Below are positions 1-6,192 of a stretch of DNA of 6,588 nucleotides, piece after piece. This stretch comes from an uncultured Rikenellaceae bacterium. GTDB taxonomy: Bacteria; Bacteroidota; Bacteroidia; Bacteroidales; Rikenellaceae. The notes under the pieces are model-generated. The model did not search any database, had not been told where the DNA came from, and saw nothing but the letters and a program-made list of their open reading frames with translations. How positions within the stretch are numbered: the stretch's first letter is position 1; each line of letters starts with the position of its first letter. The stretch lies in contig CAMQUV010000066.1 of NCBI GenBank assembly GCA_947037995.1, positions 1 to 6,588 of the forward strand, written 5' to 3'. Made by a program: the position numbers and the translations under genes.

Positions 1-2034
1 ATCACTAAGCAACATATATTTACCATCGGCATTGTCATCTGTATAAATTCCAAAATCGTTCAATTGTTTTACCGTACCTGCTAAGCTCGTATTTCTTTTG
101 GCATATTGACTGTAAGCGGTGTTAATTAGCAACCTCTCGGCTGTTGTGACTGTCCCGCCACGGTAAAAACTTGTAATAGGGCGGCGTAGACTGTCAAATA
201 TCAATCCCCTCGCTGAGGGTAAAGGTTCAGGCATTGTACCGCTTATTGTTGAGATTGACAGCGTTTCTTTAGCCTTTTTATTAATCCACCCTACAATCTC
301 AATATCTTCCAAATCTACTGGCGTACCATTGGCATTCACTAGCTCAACGTTCAAATCTTTATACATCACCCATCTAGTCAAGCTATAAATATCTTTAACC
401 TCCCTATTATAGTCAAATTGATGCACCCCACTCAAAACCTCAATTTCAAGCCATCCGCTCGCAGGTGGTAGTGGAATGAAATCTCCCTCAGCTAAAATTT
501 CGATACTTGAGGGCAAACTATCTCTATAATATCCTATCATAGGGCGGTTTTTAGCCCAACCACCAAGCCCACTTTTCGCCTTTCTATCCGCTATATCGTA
601 GTAGGCCAAAAAACAACTATTGTATGCAGCTGCTCCTGCTATCCAGGTTCCTGCAATATCATATCGACTTGAGTCAAAAGAGGCTTTATTATTATAGTGA
701 TAAAGTACATTGCCAGCGTCATCTTTTAGTTGTATTTTAATAGGCACATAAGCAAAATTACACCAGTCCTGCAGACGTTGCCAGTTGCCCTCTTCGTTGG
801 GTCTACTAGCCATCTCGAACGGATTGTAGCGCACGTCAAAAAGAAAATCCATACGAAGTTTCAGCCTGTAGCTATGATACTTTGACGACGACAATTCTGA
901 CGATATAAATTTTTTATTCGTGCGCATAATCATACTGCTAGAAGCGTTAATATCGTGCGGTTCCTTTAGTTTGAACAGGTTGTAGTATGTGCCGTGAATG
1001 GAATGTAAACCTTTAGCAGAATAAGCAACCCCTGCTTCATTGCTTCCTGAGTATTCCGATTTGATGCTAAAAAACTTCGCTCCGCCGCCTAATGTTAAAT
1101 TTTCACCGCCTTTCTCTCCTGCTTTAAATCTAAACCCCTCGGGAGACTTAAAATCACCCCCGGAACGTTCGTTGTCGACATACACCATATGTGACGTTGG
1201 GCTATCAGATGCGGCAATTTCAGCTTCTTGCGCGCAATCCATAAGTACCGTATCCGCATAGGGCGAAAAAGCTACTGAGATATTATTAAACGTCTCTTCT
1301 ACCGACAGAGCCGAATCTGTTGAATCCCACACCAGGGCTGTCGTGCTGAATGAATTAATAGAGTTTATATCATATATAACGATGCGCCCTGCAATCTGTC
1401 TAATTCTAAGTGCAAGCGGTTTCAGCGATTCGGTTAAGACCTCTAAAACGTTCATCGGTTCGCCTTGTTCGTCAAAATAATTTTCGCCAAGGTCATAAAG
1501 TTCGGTTAAGTCTATCGGTTGTGATACGGAGCTTAATTGTGTAGATATATATTTATCCATACCTATATATTCAATGCCGGCAAGTGTCAATGCCTCAACC
1601 ACTAAATTGTGTTTTGAAATAAAACCTTTGCTCTCCCAGTTCAAACGCTCTAACGGTGCGAAATCGGAAAATGTTAGCGACACATCGTAGTGGTCGTCAT
1701 AGGCAAAAGGTTCTTCGTAAAGTTCCGTGTCGAGCGACCCGCACCAGTATAGCATACCATTACGATATATCTTGAGTATGACTTCGCCAACTTCTACGCT
1801 ATAAAGACCTACGAAACGCCTGTCGCTGTCGCTCTCGAGTGTAAGCGTAACAGCAGACGATTCGATGACATCGGTTTTTGTTGTGGCTTTCCATTCAATA
1901 GAAAGCGGGTCAACTGGAAAAATAACCTCTTCAGGGTTTGGGTTCACTCCGTCATATTCTTTGTGTATCTCAACACGCCATAGAATATTTGTAACAGAGA
2001 GAAACTCACCATAATATTTTAGTTCTTTAGCCAT
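1..2034 (-). CDS. Putative baseplate hub / tail-tip structural protein (3' end outside window)
   Basis: A continuous minus-strand reading frame of 678 codons starts at ATG 2034-2032 and runs off the left edge without a stop, so the protein is C-terminally incomplete here. It opens MAKELKYYGEF. Residues 1-130 look beta-rich, with many aromatic and acidic residues (WRVEIHKEYDG, LYWCGSLDTELYEEPF), as in the first domain of phage hub proteins of the gp27/Tal type. Residues 140-260 hold a mixed alpha/beta stretch. Around 290-345 is a Gly-rich segment. Residues 600-678 (SLRRPITSFYRGG, then ERLLINTAYSQYA) suggest a further hub-like domain. The start lies 4 nt after the tape measure stop (TAA TCCA ATG), which implies translational coupling. 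Directly following the tape measure is where siphoviruses encode distal tail and tail-associated proteins, so the expected role is to close the tail tip and carry receptor-binding parts. I recognise no catalytic motif. The role comes from position and general composition, not from a certain family match. The reading frame itself is secure. Confidence 0.75.
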   Translation of the reverse strand, partial: MAKELKYYGEFLSVTNILWRVEIHKEYDGVNPNPEEVIFPVDPLSIEWKATTKTDVIESSAVTLTLESDSDRRFVGLYSVEVGEVILKIYRNGMLYWCGSLDTELYEEPFAYDDHYDVSLTFSDFAPLERLNWESKGFISKHNLVVEALTLAGIEYIGMDKYISTQLSSVSQPIDLTELYDLGENYFDEQGEPMNVLEVLTESLKPLALRIRQIAGRIVIYDINSINSFSTTALVWDSTDSALSVEETFNNISVAFSPYADTVLMDCAQEAEIAASDSPTSHMVYVDNERSGGDFKSPEGFRFKAGEKGGENLTLGGGAKFFSIKSEYSGSNEAGVAYSAKGLHSIHGTYYNLFKLKEPHDINASSSMIMRTNKKFISSELSSSKYHSYRLKLRMDFLFDVRYNPFEMASRPNEEGNWQRLQDWCNFAYVPIKIQLKDDAGNVLYHYNNKASFDSSRYDIAGTWIAGAAAYNSCFLAYYDIADRKAKSGLGGWAKNRPMIGYYRDSLPSSIEILAEGDFIPLPPASGWLEIEVLSGVHQFDYNREVKDIYSLTRWVMYKDLNVELVNANGTPVDLEDIEIVGWINKKAKETLSISTISGTMPEPLPSARGLIFDSLRRPITSFYRGGTVTTAERLLINTAYSQYAKRNTSLAGTVKQLNDFGIYTDDNADGKYMLLSD

Positions 2035-2038
2035 TGGA

Positions 2039-4939
2039 TTAAGTTCTTGAATTAATTTTGTTCATTTTTGAAAGCATACCAACCAACGTGCGACCCTCAA
2101 TTTTAAAAGTCACCTCACCAGTGCCTGAGCTTTGAGGTTCAATAAGTGAGCGTAACTTGTTTAGTGGTGCGACCACTTCCGGGTTGTTCGATGCGCCTGA
2201 GTACTCGCCAAATATCCCAAGTGTGGGACCGTAGGCAATACCACCATCCGCAAACTTTGGTATGGCTGCAAACGAGGCCGCAACCGCTGCAAGCGATAGT
2301 CCTAATTGGATGAAGTTCCACGGTGCGGGCAAAGCCATCGAACCTGCAGTGGCTTGACCTATACACACTGCCATAAGTGCCGGAATCATTTGAGCCACTG
2401 CCTGCAGAACTCCACCTGCATAGTTAAGCCAAACGCCTGCACCCTCACCAACAAGCCCCGACATACTACCTAGTGCAGAACCAAGAGAGCCCATAGCTTG
2501 ACTCGCGTATGCGGAGGTCTCTACATTTTCACCCACTGCTCCCGTAAGGTTTTGCCATTGCCCAATTTGCGTCATAATCATATCAGCTTCTCCAGGGTTG
2601 GCCACTGTTAGTAAATCTTTAAGGCGAGCTATTTCATTTTGCGCGTGCTGCACGCCATCCAATCGCAGCTCGAGGTCTGCAAATTGCGTTGGGAAAACTA
2701 TCTTGGGGACGTCGACTTTCACACCGATACTTTGAAGCTCCGGAGTGGTAACTCCTGTGGCTAAGGGTTTGCGTGTAGGAGGGTTTTCGAGTGATTTAAG
2801 TAGTGTTTGCTGCTCCTTTAATTTTGCATTTATTGCCCCTATCTCCTCTTTTGTTTTAGCTGCATCTTTAGCCTTGTTTAATTCCTGTATTTTGGATTTT
2901 ATTTGACCTATTAGCCCCAAAGTTTCACCTCCATCAATACCACCACTCGGGCTAATTCCATTTATTGGTGCTTTTAATTGTTTTTGTATCTCTACGTTCT
3001 CTTTGACAAGATTCTGCATCTGCTCGGTTGATTTAGCAACTACATTATTGAAATGGGTTATTGATTTTTCATACTCGGTTGCAGCAAAATTATTTTGAAA
3101 ATTTTCCCAGTCACCGGTAAAATGTTTAGATATTCCACTTTGTTTTTTGGCGGTTTGAGGCGAGTTCGATTGTAAGTCATTAAGTTTAATTTCACTCGTA
3201 GCTGCAGTGTTCGCCAAATGACGTATTTTAGCCTCATTAACCATCATTTTAACATACAAACCGCTTTTAGCAACTAGAGTGTCATACCAATCAGCGACGG
3301 TATTATATACACCAAAAGTCTCACCATATCGCGAATTTAGCTCCTCGACTTTCTTTTTCTCTTCGGCTTTAGTACCATTAAAGTTTTCAAGTTCTGCAAC
3401 CAAAACTGACATCTCTGCTTTTGTTTTGGCTAACGTTTCGTTGTAACTCTTATTAGCCTCTTCTGCATCGCTCATCGCCGCAGTATTGTCATTTGCCGCG
3501 CCTGTAAAACTTGTAATCATTTCTATGACACCATATATCAACAATCCTACACCCATAGTGACGGCACCCCAAAAAGCCACTGCGGCCAGTTTGGCACTAC
3601 CCAGAGCCACGGTTAGTATTTTTAGCGACCCGCTATATAATACTGACGCTTTAGATGCTATGGCTAGTGCTGCGGATTTAGCCATTAAAACTATTTTAGA
3701 ACCTGTAACCCCCAGTATAAACCCTTTGAACGATATTGTTTTTATGACACTTTTGAATGCACCTAATTGTGCTATTGTAACGACAGTTTGCGAGATAAAA
3801 CTAGCATAAGGGGCAGCCGCTCCGACTATTTCGTTAACAAAGTCAGAAAGGCTAGCAGTAAGGTTATCAAATCGCTGTTCGGCTGCATCAGTTGTTGAGT
3901 TCATTTGCTCGAACGCTGCGTCGATAGTTCCTGCGCTACTGGCCATTGCTTTTGTATTTTCGGCAAACTTAGAGCCTAGTTCTCCCGTGAGTGGAATAAC
4001 TGCACGCAAAGCCTCGGCCGAGCCAAATAGTGTGCCCATTATCTCTTCTTTAAGCAATCCATTTGCCGAAGCGTAACTATCCACGGTTGAATTTAGCGAA
4101 GATAAGAATGTGCCAAAACCACCGGCAGCCTTAATTGATGCAGCGTTAAACTCTATACCCATAGCAGTTGCCAGCCTTGTAGCTTCTGCTGTTGGCTTGA
4201 TTAGGGCGGTCATAATTGCTCCTAGCTGCGTAGAAACTTCGGCAGTATTGCCCGATACACCCGTAAGCGTGGCGAATGAGCCCAGGAGTTCGTCGATTGT
4301 AACATTGAGTGTTGCAGCAGAGCCCGACACACGTGGCAGCGCCTCCGATAGTTGTTCAAAATTAGTCACCCCATTTTTAGCGGTGGTCTGGATTTTGTCC
4401 TGTATTACTCCAGCGGCAGCCCATTCTAAACCGTAATTTTTTATAATAGTAGAAGTTACTGTTACTACTTTTTCAAGGTTAGCAATGCCACCAACTGACG
4501 TCCGAGCAGAACGCTCCAGGAACGTGAGCCAGTTATCTTTTGGCACACCATTTGAAATTGTTTGATAAAGACCCTTACCTAACAAATCACGGGCTATCGG
4601 AATAGAGCTCGAAAGATTATCAACCGAATCGGTTAATTTGTCAAACTCTTTTTCACCTAGTTGAGCCATCGTATTAGTAGCTCGCATAGAAGTTTCAAAC
4701 GACCTAGCGGGTGCAACGGCCTGGGTTAGCATAGTAGACAGGTCAGATATAATATCGGTAATTTGATTTAGTTTGAAAGCCTCGCTAGCAGCCTTGTCAA
4801 ACGCCGAGGCAGTTTCACGCACAGAGCTTCTAATTTCATCGACAATAGAATCGACACCATTAAGACTACCTATAAGGTTTTTAATCTCAGAGCCCGAGAG
4901 GTCTTTTATTCGGATGCTGAACTGTACTGTATTTGACAT
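2039..4939 (-). CDS. Phage tail tape measure protein, TP901 family
   Basis: This 966-residue protein would set tail length and occupy the tube lumen before DNA ejection. Residues about 70-375 match the TP901 tape-measure core: an alpha-helical, Ala/Ser/Thr-rich region with phrases such as LSEALPRVSGSAATL, FATLTGVSGNTAEVSTQLGAIM and IMGTLFGSAEALRAVIPL. Residues about 381-475 carry several hydrophobic stretches, including one strong membrane-like segment near 452-473. Predicted coiled coils lie near 495-535, 635-655 and 675-718 (KIQELNKAKDAAKTKEEI). Residues 815-895 are Gly/Ala-rich and hydrophobic. The C-terminus has the motif FADGGIAYGPTLGIFGEYSG followed by NNPEVVAPLNKL, which recurs at the end of many tape measures. 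The start ATG follows an A-rich leader (AATAATAGCAAAAAA), and the gap from the chaperone stop is 27 nt. The position downstream of the G/GT chaperones and upstream of the hub is canonical. No break or frameshift is seen. Confidence 0.95.
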   Translation of the reverse strand: MSNTVQFSIRIKDLSGSEIKNLIGSLNGVDSIVDEIRSSVRETASAFDKAASEAFKLNQITDIISDLSTMLTQAVAPARSFETSMRATNTMAQLGEKEFDKLTDSVDNLSSSIPIARDLLGKGLYQTISNGVPKDNWLTFLERSARTSVGGIANLEKVVTVTSTIIKNYGLEWAAAGVIQDKIQTTAKNGVTNFEQLSEALPRVSGSAATLNVTIDELLGSFATLTGVSGNTAEVSTQLGAIMTALIKPTAEATRLATAMGIEFNAASIKAAGGFGTFLSSLNSTVDSYASANGLLKEEIMGTLFGSAEALRAVIPLTGELGSKFAENTKAMASSAGTIDAAFEQMNSTTDAAEQRFDNLTASLSDFVNEIVGAAAPYASFISQTVVTIAQLGAFKSVIKTISFKGFILGVTGSKIVLMAKSAALAIASKASVLYSGSLKILTVALGSAKLAAVAFWGAVTMGVGLLIYGVIEMITSFTGAANDNTAAMSDAEEANKSYNETLAKTKAEMSVLVAELENFNGTKAEEKKKVEELNSRYGETFGVYNTVADWYDTLVAKSGLYVKMMVNEAKIRHLANTAATSEIKLNDLQSNSPQTAKKQSGISKHFTGDWENFQNNFAATEYEKSITHFNNVVAKSTEQMQNLVKENVEIQKQLKAPINGISPSGGIDGGETLGLIGQIKSKIQELNKAKDAAKTKEEIGAINAKLKEQQTLLKSLENPPTRKPLATGVTTPELQSIGVKVDVPKIVFPTQFADLELRLDGVQHAQNEIARLKDLLTVANPGEADMIMTQIGQWQNLTGAVGENVETSAYASQAMGSLGSALGSMSGLVGEGAGVWLNYAGGVLQAVAQMIPALMAVCIGQATAGSMALPAPWNFIQLGLSLAAVAASFAAIPKFADGGIAYGPTLGIFGEYSGASNNPEVVAPLNKLRSLIEPQSSGTGEVTFKIEGRTLVGMLSKMNKINSRT

Positions 4940-4966
4940 TTTTTTGCTATTATTTATTTTGTGTGC

Positions 4967-5580
4967 TTATAATCCATAGGTTTTTTTTGCAGCTTCAAAA
5001 TCTTCTTTTGTGCCGTTGCGTCCCTGTGCTGAATTGGGAGACTCTTTTTGTTGTTCCCAACCGAATACAACTACATCGCGTGGCTGTATGTTTTTTTTGC
5101 TATGAGGTTGTAAAAGCACACACGCGAGAAACCTAGTTTGCTCCCAACTCTCGCGGCTTTTGGATTCTTGTTTTTTTCTATGAAACTTTAGTATTAGTGA
5201 AAATTGCGACGGTGTGCAGGCTGAGAAATCGGCTCTACTCATACCTACGTCACCCGTCGCAATTCCCAACATTTCGTCAATGGTGAGCTCTATCTCGTCC
5301 CTCTTTTTTTTTCAGTAATGCTAGAATCTGTTAGCTCTTTTTTGAGTTCAGCCATTTGTGAAACATCAATTCGGTCTGCAAATTCTTGCACGTTGTATGG
5401 AAATTCAACCTTCTGTATTCGACATCCACACTCAACGAAAGTGTAAAGAAGTGCTATAACATCCGCCATTTCATTGCCAACTTGAGACACGTCTTTACCC
5501 GTGAGCTCCTTGAATCTTAGGAATGCGCCCATAGTGCGAGATATTGGGTACTCTTTACTATCTAGTGTTATTTTTTTCAT
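4967..5580 (-). CDS. Tail assembly chaperone, G-T-type -1 frameshift fusion
   Basis: This is the proposed long product of the chaperone gene. Translation starts at 5580, reads 92 codons to the end of AAA AAA (5310-5305), slips back one base, and continues AAG AGG GAC to the TAA at 4969-4967. The result is a 204-residue protein whose last 112 residues come from the -1 frame. That frame has no stop between the slip site and 4967, and the sequence reads smoothly across the junction (KKKRDEIELTIDEMLGIATG). The T part contains GMSRADFSACTPSQF (113-127) and then WEQTRFLACVLLQPHSKK, ending in VVVFGWEQ. This matches the common tail-chaperone pattern of a 'DF/FW..TP.E/QF' helix followed by 'W..tR' and a terminal W. 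In lambda and many siphoviruses the T domain recruits tube subunits while the G domain binds the tape measure. The alternative is a separate gene starting at ATG 5272 (101 residues). The continuous upstream frame and the slippery run make the fusion more likely. Frameshifting itself is inferred, not shown. Confidence 0.8.
5202..5264 (-). other. Long imperfect hairpin inside the frameshifted T region
   Basis: The segments 5254-5264 and 5202-5212 are perfect 11-bp reverse complements (coding strand AATTGCGACGG and CCGTCGCAATT). They are separated by 41 nt, and two more pairs form if one G is bulged. Within the loop, AGG..TGAG can pair with CTCA.CCT, extending the structure. In the mRNA the stem begins about 40 nt after the slippery heptamer, which is farther than the usual 5-9 nt for a frameshift stimulator. 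A stimulatory role is therefore only a possibility. The element overlaps coding sequence for GIATG and TPSQF. Confidence 0.5.
5290..5580 (-). CDS. Tail assembly chaperone, gpG-like short (zero-frame) product
   Basis: This 96-residue protein starts MKKITLDSKEYPISRTMGAF and continues LRFKELTGKDVSQV, then a hydrophobic helix with DVIALLYTFVECGC. The layout 'short beta hairpin, then FxxLTG-like helix, then ALLY helix' is typical of small tail assembly chaperones encoded between the tube and tape measure genes of siphoviruses. It would bind and keep soluble the helical tape measure during assembly and is not expected in the finished virion. Normal termination is at TAG 5292-5290, after residues EKKRGTR. 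The frameshifted form replaces only the last four residues (RGTR) with the T domain. The start ATG lies 8 nt after the tube gene stop in an A/T-rich leader, which suggests coupled translation. Chaperone identity rests on position, size, pattern and the frameshift arrangement. Sequence divergence in this family is high. Confidence 0.85.
   Translation of the reverse strand: MKKITLDSKEYPISRTMGAFLRFKELTGKDVSQVGNEMADVIALLYTFVECGCRIQKVEFPYNVQEFADRIDVSQMAELKKELTDSSITEKKRGTR
5305..5311 (-). promoter_or_regulatory. Slippery heptamer A AAA AAA for -1 programmed frameshift
   Basis: On the coding strand nine consecutive A's (5312 down to 5304) are read in the zero frame as GAA AAA AAA AGA. The heptamer A AAA AAA sits in the correct X XXY YYZ register at the 3' end of the small chaperone gene, four codons before its stop. 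After a -1 slip the next codon is AAG, in the same frame as the downstream T segment. A run of nine A's could equally cause RNA polymerase slippage (one extra A gives the same frame), so the mechanism may be transcriptional, translational or both. A sequencing error in the homopolymer is the main artefact to exclude. Confidence 0.75.
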
Positions 5581-5588
5581 AGTGATTA

Positions 5589-6116
5589 TTAGGGATTAGT
5601 AGTTATTGTGTGAGGGGTTACAGGGCCATCGTTTTCAAACGACACGCTAAATGTAGCATCGTCATCAGCGGCGGCCGTTTCGTCTAGCGCGGTGATTGCA
5701 AACATACCTTTGCGATATGTTGTGTTTTCTTCACCTCGATAACTATATCTTAGCTCAACCGATTCGCCAGCCTCCCATAGTTCAAGAAGTTTTGCCTGGT
5801 TAATAAATCCGGCCGTAGTTTCAAAACAACTAAACCCCTCAGCTGAGATAGATACGGATAGTCCTGCTACACTTTTTGCCTTCCATTTACCACCTCCGGG
5901 CATATTCTTGTGGGCGCGGTCTTTGGTTTCGGCTTTATTGTTGACCGAACAAGTTTTGCAATATCCGATAGCTTGATATACCTCACCAATATTAACACCT
6001 AGAATTAGGTTGCTACCGTGAATTACTCCAGTTGTAGGTTTGGTTGGTATCGGTGGAGCTGCAACAGTCGCAGCTTGAGGCGTTTGGTCTTTTGTAAGTT
6101 TATTGTTTTCTGACAT
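5589..6116 (-). CDS. Phage major tail tube protein (TP901-1-like)
   Basis: This 175-residue protein would polymerise as stacked rings to form the tail tube through which DNA passes. After an unusual Pro/Ala/Thr-rich N-terminal stretch (residues about 11-30) comes NLILGVNIGEVYQAIGYCKTC (36-56). Next is KAETKDRAHK (61-70), then GGKWKAKSVAGLSVSISAEGF (75-95). This reproduces the tail tube pattern 'iGh.tsc.l....et.d..sKd.g.W......g..v...g' of TP901-1-type tube proteins. The C-terminal half is beta-rich, with YRKGMFAITALDETAAADDDATFSVSFENDGPV matching the usual 'G.a.it.l...a..dd.atfs.sf.g.G.v' ending (split here across residues 134-166). The start ATG at 6116 follows GAGTATTTAAA, with only a weak purine match to a ribosome site. 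It is the first gene after a 76-nt gap with a hairpin and is followed 8 nt later by the chaperone gene. High expression is expected because the tube is built from many copies. Three cysteines (53, 56, 97) are noted separately. Confidence 0.9.
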   Translation of the reverse strand: MSENNKLTKDQTPQAATVAAPPIPTKPTTGVIHGSNLILGVNIGEVYQAIGYCKTCSVNNKAETKDRAHKNMPGGGKWKAKSVAGLSVSISAEGFSCFETTAGFINQAKLLELWEAGESVELRYSYRGEENTTYRKGMFAITALDETAAADDDATFSVSFENDGPVTPHTITTNP

Positions 6117-6142
6117 TTTAAATACTCTTTAAATGTTGTTTA

Positions 6143-6176
6143 ATATCCCCTGCTATGATTTACAGGGGAATGATAT
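6143..6176 (-). other. Intergenic hairpin upstream of the tail tube gene
   Basis: TCCCCTG (6146-6152) and CAGGGGA (6163-6169) form a perfect 7-bp, mostly GC stem with a 10-nt loop, and outer ATA/TAT pairs are possible after a small internal loop. It is the only GC-rich element in the A/T-rich 76-nt gap 6117-6192. On the coding strand it has no U-tract after it (GATATTAAACAAC follows), so it is not a standard terminator for these genes. On the opposite strand it is followed by a run of seven T's, so it would look like a terminator for rightward transcripts. It could stabilise the 5' end of the tube mRNA after processing. Confidence 0.5.
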
Positions 6177-6192
6177 TTTTTTGGATTTTTGG

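Noticed and set aside
1040..1261. Plus-strand ORF of 73 codons
   Set aside because: It lies entirely inside the continuous minus-strand hub gene, and its protein looks like low-complexity antisense translation rich in Ser and Pro.
2139..2366. Minus-strand ORF of 75 codons
   Set aside because: It overlaps the tape measure in another frame, in the region coding for the well-conserved C-terminal motif. It has no sensible leader or family pattern.
3486..3809. Plus-strand ORF of 107 codons with hydrophobic stretches
   Set aside because: It is antisense to the Ala-rich hydrophobic part of the tape measure. Its composition is what the complement of such codons gives.
4110..4436. Plus-strand ORF of 108 codons
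   Set aside because: It is antisense to the conserved TP901 core of the tape measure, with no supporting start context or neighbour on that strand.
4773..5136. Two overlapping plus-strand ORFs (68 and 67 codons) with membrane-like residues
   Set aside because: They are antisense to the tape measure start and the T segment. The Phe/Leu-rich character comes from the A-rich coding strand read backwards.
4967..5272. Independent 101-residue gene starting at ATG 5272
   Set aside because: The frame stays open upstream to the slippery run and the residues before this Met fit the domain, so a frameshift product is the better reading. A second start here is still possible as a minor product.
5304..5312. 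Chaperone gene broken by a frameshift mutation (pseudogene)
   Set aside because: Both frames keep intact, family-like protein sequence, and the break falls exactly at a slippery run in the one tail gene pair known for programmed frameshifting.
6143..6182. Hairpin plus T-run as a rho-independent terminator
   Set aside because: The T-run follows the stem only on the plus strand, where no gene is supported. For the minus-strand genes the A-run comes before the stem, so termination is not expected.
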